From Actinospica acidithermotolerans (GTDB lineage Bacteria > Actinomycetota > Actinomycetes > Streptomycetales > Catenulisporaceae), in contig NZ_JAGSOH010000076.1 in the NCBI RefSeq assembly GCF_018139625.1, forward strand, positions 1 through 37,550: 37,550 nt of DNA. Direction: 5' to 3'. Positions 1-7,827 of this stretch are shown one piece after another. Under the pieces are notes generated by a model. That model did not search any database. It was not told the DNA's origin and saw nothing but the letters and a program-made list of their open reading frames with translations. The position numbers and the translations under genes were made by a program. The number at the start of each line of letters is the position of its first letter. Position 1 is the stretch's first letter.

Positions 1-1071
1 GTGGCGGGGTACGCGGTCGGGGCGGGGAATCCGGCGTACCTAGCGTCGGCAGAGGCGGCGGGCCCGGCCGGTGAGCACGCGGAAGCCGTGCGGGCGCTCG
101 TGGACGCGGGGGCGTCGATTCAAGGGATCGCGCGGACCGATGAGTTCGCGTACAGCATCGTGGGGGCGAACGCCCACTACGGGACACCGCCGAATCCGCG
201 GGCGCCGTCGCGGATGCCTGGCGGCTCGTCGAGCGGGCCGGCGTCGGCGGTGGCGCTGATCGAGGCGAGCGTCGGGCTGGGAACGGACACGGCCGGTTCG
301 GTGCGGGTTCCCGCGTCGTGGCAAGGGCTGTGGGGGTTGCGGACGACGTACGGAGCGGTGAGCCGCGAGGGAGTGCTGCCGCTGGCGCCGAGCTTCGACG
401 CGGTCGGGTGGCTGACGCGGTCGGCGGAGTTGCTGGAGCGCGTCGTGCGGACTGTGTTCGCAGCGACGGAGACGAGCGGGACCGGCGTCCCACCACTCGG
501 GGAGGTCGTGGTCTGCGAGGACGCGCTGGCGCCGGCGGACGCGGGGGTTCGGCAGGCGTTCGGTGCGGTGACGCGCGGGCTCGGGCGGATGCGCGAGGTG
601 GAGATCGGCGGCCTGGACGCGGCGTATGCGGCGTTTCGGGTGGTGCAGGCGGCGGAGGCCTGGCGGGTGCACGGCACGTGGGTGAAGGAACACCCTGACA
701 CGCTGGGCGCCGATGTCGCGGCGCGGTTCGCATGGGCCTCGGCAGTGGACGCGTCCGCCGAAGACGAGGCGCGCGCGACGCTGCGAGGCTTCCGCGAGCG
801 GGTAGATGACGTGTTGGGCGACGACGTGCTCGTTCTGCCGGCGACCCCGACGGCCGCACCGCTGCGCACGGCGGACGCGGCGACGCTCGATGCCGTGCGC
901 ACGGCGACGATTACCCTGACCTGCCTGGCGCCGATCCTCGGACGGCCCGCGATCTCGGCACCGCTGCTGGAGAGCGACGGCGCGCCGGTCGGGCTGAGCC
1001 TGCTCGGGCCGCGCGGCTCGGACGTCGAACTGGTGCGGCGCGCAGGCGCGTTGGCGAAGGAGAGCAGATGA
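1..1071 (+). CDS. Amidase-signature hydrolase, 5' truncated by the window edge
   Basis: An amidase-signature (AS) family hydrolase, probably cytosolic, that cleaves an amide or ureido C-N bond. Visible are the glycine/serine loop GGSSSG (residues 74-79, holding the cis-Ser) and GTDTAGSVRVP (94-104, with the likely nucleophile S100). The third member of the Lys-Ser-Ser triad normally sits in a K-D-x-x-D-V-A-G motif. The first codons here read V-A-G-Y-x-x-G-x-G-N, the continuation of that motif, so the GTG at base 1 is almost certainly an internal valine and the true start lies upstream. The stop overlaps the next start (ATGA), giving coupled translation with a PucG-type aminotransferase. From that context I infer a role late in ureide breakdown, for example on oxalurate. 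Other AS enzymes (allophanate hydrolase-like, AtzE-like) remain possible. Family certain, substrate unknown. Confidence 0.85.
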   Translation: MAGYAVGAGNPAYLASAEAAGPAGEHAEAVRALVDAGASIQGIARTDEFAYSIVGANAHYGTPPNPRAPSRMPGGSSSGPASAVALIEASVGLGTDTAGSVRVPASWQGLWGLRTTYGAVSREGVLPLAPSFDAVGWLTRSAELLERVVRTVFAATETSGTGVPPLGEVVVCEDALAPADAGVRQAFGAVTRGLGRMREVEIGGLDAAYAAFRVVQAAEAWRVHGTWVKEHPDTLGADVAARFAWASAVDASAEDEARATLRGFRERVDDVLGDDVLVLPATPTAAPLRTADAATLDAVRTATITLTCLAPILGRPAISAPLLESDGAPVGLSLLGPRGSDVELVRRAGALAKESR

Positions 1072-2375
1072 CTGAGATGCCCGCGAGGGCGGCCGACGTG
1101 GTCACGGCCCGGCCCGCGACGGCGGTCGACGCCGCCGACGCCGCCGCGGCCCCGCCTCGCCCGCTCGATCCGCCGCCGCGGCTGCTGATGGGGCCGGGGC
1201 CGGTCAACGCGCATCCGCGCGTGCTGCGGGCATCGTCGGTGCCGCTGATCGGACAGTACGACCCGGCGATGACGGCGTACATGGCGGAGACCTCGGCGCT
1301 CTACCGGACCGTCTTCGGCACGGCCAACCGGGAGACGCTGCTGGTGAACGGCACGTCGCGGGCCGGGATCGAGGCGGCGCTCGTCTCGCTCGTCGCTCCG
1401 GGGGAGCGCGTGCTCGTGCCGGTCTTCGGGCGCTTCGGGCACCTGCTCGTCGAGATCGCGAAGCGCGCGGGCGCGCAGGTGCACACGATCGAGGCGGAGT
1501 GGGGGACGGTGTTCGATCCCGCCGCGATCGCGGAGGCGGTCCGGCGGGTCCGGCCGCGGCTGCTCGCGATGGTGCACGGCGACACGTCGACGACGATGCT
1601 CCAGCCGCTGGACGGGCTCGGCGCGGTGTGCGCCGAGTACGACGCGCTGCTGTACGCGGACGTGACGGCGAGCCTCGGCGGGAACGTGTTCGCCGCGGAC
1701 GCGTGGGGGATCGACGCGGCGACAGCTGGCCTGCAGAAATGCCTCGGCGGCCCCTCGGGAACGGCGCCGGTGACGTTCTCCCCCCGCGCGGTCGAGGTTA
1801 TCGGCGGACGCCGCCAGATCGAGGAGGGGCTGCGCGAGGCCGGAGACGTGGAGAACGAGCTGCGGATCGGATCCAACTACTTCGATATGGCCATGCTGTT
1901 CGACTACTGGGGCGACCGTCGGCTGAATCACCACACCGAGGCCACGAGCGCGCTGTACGGCGCGCGCGAATGCGCGGCGCTGTTGGTCGAGGAGGGGATG
2001 GAGGCGGCCGTGCGACGGCACGAGCTGCACGGATCCGCGCTGGCCGCCGGAGTGCGGGGCCTCGGCCTGGAGGTGTTCGGCGACCAGCGGCATCGGATGA
2101 ACAACGTGGTCGCGGCGCTGATCCCGGACGGTGTAAGCGACGCCGCCGTGCGCGGCGGAATGCTCGACGAGTTCGGCATCGAGATCGGCACGTCGTTCGG
2201 CCCGCTGCGCGGCCGCGTCTGGCGGATCGGGGCCATGGGCTACAACGCGCGCAAGGACGCGGTCCTCACGACGCTGGCCGCGTTGGAGCAGGTGCTGCGC
2301 GGCGCCGGGGCGAAGGTCCCGGTCGGCGGCGGGGTCGAGGCGGCGCGCGAGGCATATCAGGGGGCGGCGGCATGA
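1068..2375 (+). CDS. pucG: (S)-ureidoglycine-glyoxylate aminotransferase (class V, PucG type)
   Basis: A class V, PLP-dependent aminotransferase. PucG moves the amino group of ureidoglycine to glyoxylate, giving oxalurate and glycine, downstream of allantoate amidohydrolase. The fold begins with LLMGPGPVNAHPRVL (about residues 40-54). The PLP-binding lysine is the K of GLQKCLGGPSG, a typical AGT/PucG Schiff-base context, and an acidic D with T lies in LYADVTASLGG. The first 35 or so residues are an Ala/Pro-rich extension not needed by the fold, so a later start is possible, but the ATGA overlap with the amidase favours this one. Its own stop overlaps the allantoate amidohydrolase start (ATGA). 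Serine-glyoxylate or alanine-glyoxylate aminotransferases are the alternatives; the surrounding ureide genes decide for PucG. Confidence 0.85.
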   Translation: MTEMPARAADVVTARPATAVDAADAAAAPPRPLDPPPRLLMGPGPVNAHPRVLRASSVPLIGQYDPAMTAYMAETSALYRTVFGTANRETLLVNGTSRAGIEAALVSLVAPGERVLVPVFGRFGHLLVEIAKRAGAQVHTIEAEWGTVFDPAAIAEAVRRVRPRLLAMVHGDTSTTMLQPLDGLGAVCAEYDALLYADVTASLGGNVFAADAWGIDAATAGLQKCLGGPSGTAPVTFSPRAVEVIGGRRQIEEGLREAGDVENELRIGSNYFDMAMLFDYWGDRRLNHHTEATSALYGARECAALLVEEGMEAAVRRHELHGSALAAGVRGLGLEVFGDQRHRMNNVVAALIPDGVSDAAVRGGMLDEFGIEIGTSFGPLRGRVWRIGAMGYNARKDAVLTTLAALEQVLRGAGAKVPVGGGVEAAREAYQGAAA

Positions 2376-3613
2376 GTGCGGCCCGGAACGTCATCGAACG
2401 CTGCGACGAGATGGCCGCGATATCGGCGCTGCCCGAGACGTTCATCGAGCGCACTTACCTGACCGTCGAGCACAAGGCCGCGAACGCCACCGTCGCCGAG
2501 TGGCTTTCCGAGGCCGGTCTCGCGACCTGGCAGGACGCCGCGGGCAACGTGTGCGGACGGCTGGAAGGCGCGCGTCCTGGCCTGCCGGCGCTGCTGCTCG
2601 GTTCGCACCTCGACACAGTGCCGCGAGCCGGGCGGTACGACGGCGTGCTCGGCGTGATGATCGCCATCGAGGTAGCCGCGCGCATCCGGCGCAGCGGCAA
2701 CGCGCTTCCGTTCGCGGTCGAGGTCATAGGCTTCGGCGACGAGGAGGGCACCCGCTTCGGCGCCACGCTGCTGGGCAGCCGCGCGGTGGCTGGGACCTGG
2801 AACCACGCATGGTGGCACTGCACGGATGCGGACGGTGTGTCGCTGCACGAGGCGTTCGCCGCGTTCGGACTCGATCCGGAGGCGATCGGACGCGCGGCGC
2901 GGCGGCCCGCGGACGTGATCGGCTACCTGGAGGCGCACATCGAGCAGGGGCCGATCCTCGAGCAGCGCGGCCGGGCGCTCGGTCTCGTCACGACGATCGC
3001 GGGCGCGCGACGGATGCTGGTCACGGTCACCGGCCGGGCCTCGCACGCCGGGACGCCGTACGCCATGCGGCGCGACGCCCTCGCGGGCGCGAGCGAGGCG
3101 ATGGTCGCGGTCGAATCGCTGGCCCCCGGCCTCGGGCTCATCGCGACGATCGGCAGGGTCGGAGCGCTGCCCGGTGCGGTCAACGTCGTGCCCGGCGCGG
3201 CGACGTTCAGCCTCGACGTGCGCGCGACCTCCGACGATATCCGCGACGACGGCCTGGACGTCCTTCTCGCCGCGATCGGCGACACGTGCGAACGCCGAGG
3301 GCTGAGCGTCGACGTCGAGCACACGCACGCCGCGGAGACAGTGCACTGCGACGAGAGGCTGCGGTCCGCCCTGTCACGGGCGATCAGCGCAACGGGCGAC
3401 GCCGATCCGCTCGACCTGTTCTCCCCGGCGGGCCACGACGCGATGGCGCTCGCCGCGCTCACCCGCGTCGGCATGCTCTTCGTGCGCTGCGCCGGCGGCG
3501 TCAGCCACCACCCCGACGAGTCAGTGCTCGAGGAAGACGTGTCACACGCGATCGACGCGATGCACGCGGCGGTGCTGAACCTCGCGGAGGAGTACGCGGC
3601 GGCGCCGCAGTGA
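2372..3613 (+). CDS. allC: Allantoate amidohydrolase (peptidase M20 family)
   Basis: A 413-residue M20-family metallohydrolase that removes ammonia and CO2 from allantoate to give ureidoglycine. The binuclear metal site is readable: H79 (GSHLDTVPRAGRYDG), bridging D90, E124/E125 (FGDEEGTRFG), H189 (EAHIEQGP) and a C-terminal histidine in SHHPDE. The dimerisation insert lies between about 205 and 315, and SPAGHDAMALA is the usual M20 amidohydrolase signature. The ATG at 2372 overlaps the pucG stop. An open frame extends far upstream but lies inside pucG and has no family similarity. N-carbamoyl-amino-acid hydrolases and ureidoglycolate hydrolase share the fold, but operon position between pucG and uraD supports allantoate. 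The stop overlaps the GTG of the regulator. Confidence 0.9.
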   Translation: MSAARNVIERCDEMAAISALPETFIERTYLTVEHKAANATVAEWLSEAGLATWQDAAGNVCGRLEGARPGLPALLLGSHLDTVPRAGRYDGVLGVMIAIEVAARIRRSGNALPFAVEVIGFGDEEGTRFGATLLGSRAVAGTWNHAWWHCTDADGVSLHEAFAAFGLDPEAIGRAARRPADVIGYLEAHIEQGPILEQRGRALGLVTTIAGARRMLVTVTGRASHAGTPYAMRRDALAGASEAMVAVESLAPGLGLIATIGRVGALPGAVNVVPGAATFSLDVRATSDDIRDDGLDVLLAAIGDTCERRGLSVDVEHTHAAETVHCDERLRSALSRAISATGDADPLDLFSPAGHDAMALAALTRVGMLFVRCAGGVSHHPDESVLEEDVSHAIDAMHAAVLNLAEEYAAAPQ

Positions 3614-4638
3614 ACGACGCCGGGCTCGGGCAGCGGATCGACCGGCTCTACGCCTCGCTCTCGCCGCAGGAGCAGCGCGCCGCCGACGTCGTGCTGGATC
3701 GCCTCGACGACCTCGCCGTCTACAACGCGTCGGAGATCGCGCAGATCAGCGGCGTGTCGAAGGCGACCGTGTCACGGCTCGTGCGGCGGCTCGGTTACGA
3801 GGACTTCGCTCAGGTCCGCGCACAGGCGCGAACACTGCGCAGCCTCGGCACACCCCTTGGAACCTCGTCAGCATACGAAGCCTCCGCCGACGCGTCGACC
3901 GTCGCCGGAGGCTCGTCCACGCTCGCCGCGCATCTGGCCTCGTCAGCATACGAAGCCTGCGCCGACGCGTCGACCGTCGCCGGAGGCTCGTCCACGCTCG
4001 CCGCGCATCTGGCCTCGTCAGCATACGAAGCCTCCGCCGACGCGTCGACCGTCGCCGGAGGCTCGTCCACGCTCGCCGCGCATCTGGCCTCCGAGCTGCG
4101 GAACCTGGAGTCGATGCTGCTTCGCACCCTCGCGGACGGCCGGGCCGAGAAGGCCGCCGCGCTGCTCGCCTCGGCCGAGGCGGTCGCCGTCATCGGCCGC
4201 CGCAACAGCTACCCCGTTGCCCTGCACCTGCGGCAGCAACTCGCCCAGATCCGCGGCCGGGTCGCGCTGCTGCCGGTGCCCGGCCAAAGCCTCGGCGAGG
4301 ACCTGGCGGCCCTCGGACCGAGCGACGCCGCGGTGCTCGTCGGCTTCCGGCGCCGTCCCCGGGGATTCGCCCGCCTGGTCGAAGTATTGGCCGCACGCGG
4401 TGTGCCGGTCGTGTTGATCGGCGACGAGTCACTCGAACCGTGGCAGGATCGGGTGGCGCACTTCCTGCCCGTGCCGCTCGACGCGCCGTCGCCGTTCGAC
4501 AGCTACGCCGCCGCGATGAGCCTGGTCAACGTGCTGGCCACCGCGACGCTCGCGCGGCGCACGCGGCAGGGGCGCACCCGCGTCTCCGTGATCAGCGGAC
4601 TGTATGAGGAGCTCGACGAACTGGAGGAGCCCTGGTGA
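3610..4638 (+). CDS. MurR/RpiR family transcriptional regulator with internal triplication
   Basis: A 342-residue RpiR-type regulator: an N-terminal helix-turn-helix domain (about 1-77, with ASEIAQISGVSKATVSRLVRRLGY) and a C-terminal SIS domain (about 165-335) that in this family binds a small effector. GTG start overlapping the allC stop (GTGA). It sits inside the ureide operon and is therefore the likely local regulator, with a purine intermediate as a plausible ligand; that is inference. The odd part is three tandem 25-residue copies (SSAYEASADASTVAGGSS plus seven more residues) between the two domains. Removing two copies gives about 292 residues, the usual family length. The protein is thus normal at both ends but has a linker expanded by 50 residues. 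Confidence 0.9.
   Translation: MNDAGLGQRIDRLYASLSPQEQRAADVVLDRLDDLAVYNASEIAQISGVSKATVSRLVRRLGYEDFAQVRAQARTLRSLGTPLGTSSAYEASADASTVAGGSSTLAAHLASSAYEACADASTVAGGSSTLAAHLASSAYEASADASTVAGGSSTLAAHLASELRNLESMLLRTLADGRAEKAAALLASAEAVAVIGRRNSYPVALHLRQQLAQIRGRVALLPVPGQSLGEDLAALGPSDAAVLVGFRRRPRGFARLVEVLAARGVPVVLIGDESLEPWQDRVAHFLPVPLDAPSPFDSYAAAMSLVNVLATATLARRTRQGRTRVSVISGLYEELDELEEPW
3863..4087 (+). repeat. Three 75-bp in-frame tandem repeats within the RpiR regulator
   Basis: Copies at 3863-3937, 3938-4012 and 4013-4087. By eye they are identical except for one base in copy 2 (TCC to TGC, Ser to Cys, around 3959). The 75-bp period keeps the reading frame and adds 25 residues per copy. Near-identity, including third positions, implies recent duplication by slippage or unequal recombination. 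Confidence 0.95.
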
Positions 4639-5126
4639 TCCTCGACGCGCCCGAGTCCGACCTGCGCGAGTTGCTGCGCTCCTGCCTGGCCGTGCCGCGC
4701 TGGATCGACGAGGTGGCGTCGGCCGCGCCCTTCGCCTCCGCGGCCGAACTCCTGGACCGCGCGGCGAGCGCGGCCGATCCGCTCCAAGCCGCCGAGGTCG
4801 AGCTCGCATTGGCCGACCACCCGCGGATCGGCGAGCGCCCGACGGGATCCGGCAGGTCGGCCGCGTTCTCCCGATCCGAGCAGCAGTCCCCGGACGCCGG
4901 CGACGCCGAGCTTGCCGCGCGGATCGCGCAGGGCAACGCCGCGTACGAGGCCCGCTTCGGCCGCGTCTTCCTGATCCGCGCGGCCGGCCGCACCCGCGCC
5001 GAGATCCTGGCCGAGCAATCGCGCCGCCTGGCGCTCGACGACGAAGACGACCTGCGGATCGTCGCGGCCGAACTGCGGGAGATCGCGCTGCTCCGGCTGA
5101 CGCGGCTGATCGGGATGGGAGCGTAG
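4635..5126 (+). CDS. uraD: OHCU decarboxylase
   Basis: A 163-residue 2-oxo-4-hydroxy-4-carboxy-5-ureidoimidazoline decarboxylase, the stereospecific last step of urate oxidation that yields (S)-allantoin. The family hallmark A-D-H-P-R-I-G is at residues 60-66, with H62 the catalytic histidine. The Q-x-x-S/E pattern around SRSEQQSPDAGD and the helical segment ending FGRVFLIRAAGRT also match. The start is a GTG that overlaps the regulator's stop (GTGA), so translation is coupled. uraH follows four bases later. Length is normal for the stand-alone bacterial enzyme. High confidence. Confidence 0.93.
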   Translation: MILDAPESDLRELLRSCLAVPRWIDEVASAAPFASAAELLDRAASAADPLQAAEVELALADHPRIGERPTGSGRSAAFSRSEQQSPDAGDAELAARIAQGNAAYEARFGRVFLIRAAGRTRAEILAEQSRRLALDDEDDLRIVAAELREIALLRLTRLIGMGA

Positions 5127-5130
5127 CCAG

Positions 5131-5469
5131 GTGCGGAGCCACGTCACGACGCACGTGCTGGATGCGGCGAAGGGCGCACCGGCATCAGGCGTCCTCGTCA
5201 CCTTGGAGCAGCACGGCGGCGATGCATGGCACGTCGTCGGCACCGGGACCACCGACGCCGACGGCCGGATCAACGAGCTCGGCCCGGACCGCCTCCCCGA
5301 GGGCCGCTACCGCGTCGGCTTCGACACCGGGACGTACTTCGCGGCCCAGGGCACCGACACGTTCTATCCCGAGGTCACGATCGTCTTCGAGCTCGCCGAC
5401 GCCGCCGCGCACTACCACGTGCCCCTGCTGCTGAGCCCGTTCGCCTATTCGACCTACCGCGGCAGCTGA
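5131..5469 (+). CDS. uraH: 5-hydroxyisourate hydrolase (transthyretin-like)
   Basis: A 112-residue transthyretin-related protein that opens the ring of 5-hydroxyisourate to OHCU. Both signature ends are present: N-terminal THVLDAAKGAPASGVLV with the catalytic histidine, and the C-terminal YRGS tetrapeptide that separates hydrolases from the vertebrate hormone carrier. R in the INELGPDRLPEGRYR region is also typical. GTG start, four bases after uraD. It ends the forward operon; only 20 bases separate it from the stop of the convergent uricase, and I see no clear hairpin in that gap, so the two transcripts may overlap at their 3' ends. Confidence 0.94.
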   Translation: MRSHVTTHVLDAAKGAPASGVLVTLEQHGGDAWHVVGTGTTDADGRINELGPDRLPEGRYRVGFDTGTYFAAQGTDTFYPEVTIVFELADAAAHYHVPLLLSPFAYSTYRGS

Positions 5470-5489
5470 CGCGGGCCGGGCGCGCTCAA

Positions 5490-6398
5490 TTAGACCAAAC
5501 CGGTGAACGACTCCCACGCGGGACCCGCGTCCTCGGCGTCGTCATGCATGACGGTGGCCTGAATGAGGCCGTATGGGCGATCGGCGGCGTGGAAGATCTC
5601 GCCCCGGTTCTCGATGCCGAAGCGGGCCAGATCGTAGGCGAAGTGGTGCTTGTTCGGGGCCGAGAGCCGGATCTCTGCGACCTCCGGGCATGCTTCGAGG
5701 ACCGCACGGCCCATCGCGTAGAGCGTCTGCTGCAGGGCGAGCGAGTGCAGGTTCGCGAAGGTGGCGACCAAGGCCTGGCGGATACTCGCGTACGCCTCAT
5801 CCCAGTCGACCTCCAGCGTCGAGAACCGCCACCCGGCCACGAGCGACGTGGCCATCACGCGGTCGGCCGCCGGTTCGAGGACCGTGTACGGGTCCTGGAG
5901 GAAGCCGCGGAACTCGGAGCCGGTGGACTTCAGGATCGTCAGATCCTTGACGCCGCCGACGACCCAGGTGCGCTGCGCGGCTCCCGCGCCGGACACGGTG
6001 ACGGCGACGGTCCGCACCTCGGGGCCGCGGCGCACCCACGTGTGGTCGTGCTCGGCGCCGTCGGCCGTGGTCACGCGCTCCCACGCGTACTCCTCGATCT
6101 CGACGCGGGCCGTGTCGACCGGCTCGATGTCGTCCACGAAGTGCCTGGCCAGCGTGAGGGCGTACTCCTCGGTCGTGTCCCACGCGGCCTGCTTCGCGTA
6201 CGCGTAGACGGTCTGCTTCTGGCTGTCGGTCGGCAGGACGGCCGACTGGTCGCCCTCGATGTGCGCCGCGTCGAACCAGCCGCGGAGCGCGGTCGAGACG
6301 TTGAGGTCGCGGATCTCGTGGCGCGGCGTGTCGCGCTGGATCCGCACGACGCGGCTCTCCGCCTTGCCGTACCGGTTGGGGCCGAGCACGATCGCCAT
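5490..6398 (-). CDS. uox: Urate oxidase (uricase)
   Basis: A 302-residue cofactor-free urate oxidase converting urate, O2 and water to 5-hydroxyisourate and H2O2. Both T-fold repeats are present. Catalytic-pocket residues recognisable from known uricases are K12 (NRYGKAESRV), T57 (LPTDSQKQTVYA) and the histidine of the PNKHHF segment. VKDLTILKSTGSEFRGFLQD is the usual second-domain motif. The start ATG at 6398 shares its first base with the allantoinase stop (TGATG), so the two are co-translated. The H2O2 it makes could be handled by the catalase-peroxidase about 6 kb away, though nothing in sequence links them. Confidence 0.95.
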   Translation of the reverse strand: MAIVLGPNRYGKAESRVVRIQRDTPRHEIRDLNVSTALRGWFDAAHIEGDQSAVLPTDSQKQTVYAYAKQAAWDTTEEYALTLARHFVDDIEPVDTARVEIEEYAWERVTTADGAEHDHTWVRRGPEVRTVAVTVSGAGAAQRTWVVGGVKDLTILKSTGSEFRGFLQDPYTVLEPAADRVMATSLVAGWRFSTLEVDWDEAYASIRQALVATFANLHSLALQQTLYAMGRAVLEACPEVAEIRLSAPNKHHFAYDLARFGIENRGEIFHAADRPYGLIQATVMHDDAEDAGPAWESFTGLV

Positions 6399-7759
6399 CA
6401 GCGGTGGCTTCCTCTCTCCAGTAGCCGGCCGCGCGGTGTCGGGGGCTGATCCGGCGACGGTCCGAACACCTCGGCGCCGGCGAGCCACGTCCGCCGCACG
6501 GCGCCGATCAGCCGCGCGCCGTCGTACGCGCTGACCGGATTGCGGTGCAGCAACGCGCTCGCCGCGACCCGGACGGGTTCGTTCGGCGCGAAGGCCACGA
6601 GGTCGGCCCGCGCCCCCTGCTCGATCCGGCCGCGATCGGCGAGGCCGACCAGCCGGGACGTGCCCGCGCTCATCCATTCGAGCACTGACCCGAGCGGGAT
6701 GCCGCGCGACGCGGCGGCCGTCCACACCGCCGGCAGCGCGACCTGGAGCCCGGCGATCCCGCCCCACGCGCGTTCGAAGTCCCCGCCGCCGGCCAGCTTG
6801 AGCTCGGCGGTCGCGGGAGAGTGGTCCGAGGCGATGATGTCGATGACGCCGTCCTGCAAGCCCTGCCAGAGCAGGTCGCGGTTCTCGGCGGACCTGATCG
6901 GCGGGCAGCATTTGAATTGGGTGGCGCCCGGCGGGATCTCCGCCTCGGCGAAGGCCAGGTAGTGCGGGCAGGTCTCGACCGTGATCCGCACGCCCTCGCT
7001 CCGCGCCTCCGCGATCCTCGGCAGCGCCGCGGCCGACGAGAGATGCAGAATGTGGACACGCGCTCCGGTCGCATGAGCAGCCTTGATCACGTTCTCGATC
7101 GCCGCGACCTCGGCCGTGTCCGGTCGGCTGGCCGCGAAGCTCCCGTAGCCGCGCCCCACCACGGTCGCGGACGACGCCTCGGCGAGCACGTGCGGGTCCT
7201 CGGCGTGCACGATCAGCAGGCCGTCGAAGTCCTTGATCTCCGCCGCCGCGGCCGTCAACTGCTGCGCGCTCAGATGCTCGAACTCCGGCACCCCGGAGGG
7301 CGACAGGAACGCCTTGAAGCCGAAGACCCCGGCCAGATGGAGCGCCGCCAGGTGCCCGAGACTCTGCGGCACGGCCCCGCCCCAGAAACCCACGTCGACC
7401 GAGCACGCGCCGTCCGCCGCCTTCCGCTTGACCGCAAGGGCCTCCGGGGTGGTCGTCGGGGGAACGCTGTTCAGCGGCATGTCGATGATCGTGGTCACGC
7501 CGCCCGCCGCGGCCGCGGCGGTCGCGGTGGCGAAGCCCTCCCACTCGGTGCGGCCCGGCTCGTTGACGTGCACGTGCGTGTCCACGACGCCGGGGATGAG
7601 CACCTCGTCGCGCGGCAGTACGACCTCGCGGCGCGCATGGACCGGCGCATCGACGGGGAGCACGGACGTGATCCGTTCGCCGTCCACGACGACCGCGCCG
7701 GGCTTCGGGCCCTGCGGTGTGTGGACGGCTTCCGACCTGACGACGAGATCGTGAGACAT
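6398..7759 (-). CDS. allB: Allantoinase
   Basis: A 453-residue cyclic amidohydrolase that opens allantoin to allantoate. Binuclear-metal residues: H62 and H64 in DTHVHVNEPGR, the carbamylated lysine K149 in GFKAFLS, H185 (IVHAED), H239 (HILHLSS) and the aspartate of IIASDHSP. HVHVNEPGRTEWEG is the allantoinase form of this motif; dihydropyrimidinases and dihydroorotases differ there. ATG start. It is followed without a gap by uricase and preceded by 68 bases and the IspH-like gene on the same strand, so a four-gene transcript with the MFS transporter is possible. A separate promoter in the 68-base gap cannot be excluded. Confidence 0.93.
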   Translation of the reverse strand: MSHDLVVRSEAVHTPQGPKPGAVVVDGERITSVLPVDAPVHARREVVLPRDEVLIPGVVDTHVHVNEPGRTEWEGFATATAAAAAGGVTTIIDMPLNSVPPTTTPEALAVKRKAADGACSVDVGFWGGAVPQSLGHLAALHLAGVFGFKAFLSPSGVPEFEHLSAQQLTAAAAEIKDFDGLLIVHAEDPHVLAEASSATVVGRGYGSFAASRPDTAEVAAIENVIKAAHATGARVHILHLSSAAALPRIAEARSEGVRITVETCPHYLAFAEAEIPPGATQFKCCPPIRSAENRDLLWQGLQDGVIDIIASDHSPATAELKLAGGGDFERAWGGIAGLQVALPAVWTAAASRGIPLGSVLEWMSAGTSRLVGLADRGRIEQGARADLVAFAPNEPVRVAASALLHRNPVSAYDGARLIGAVRRTWLAGAEVFGPSPDQPPTPRGRLLERGSHR

Positions 7760-7827
7760 TGCACTTCACGGTACCCAACCGGTCGTTTCACGCGCGCGAC
7801 ACGCCGGTTACGTCCGCTGTACCGGCG

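Noticed and set aside
1-3. GTG at base 1 as a genuine start codon
   Set aside because: The following residues continue the amidase K-D-x-x-D-V-A-G motif, so the codon is an internal valine at the window edge.
7760-7827. Separate allantoinase promoter
   Set aside because: TACCGT lies near the start, but no -35 at proper distance; not enough to call.
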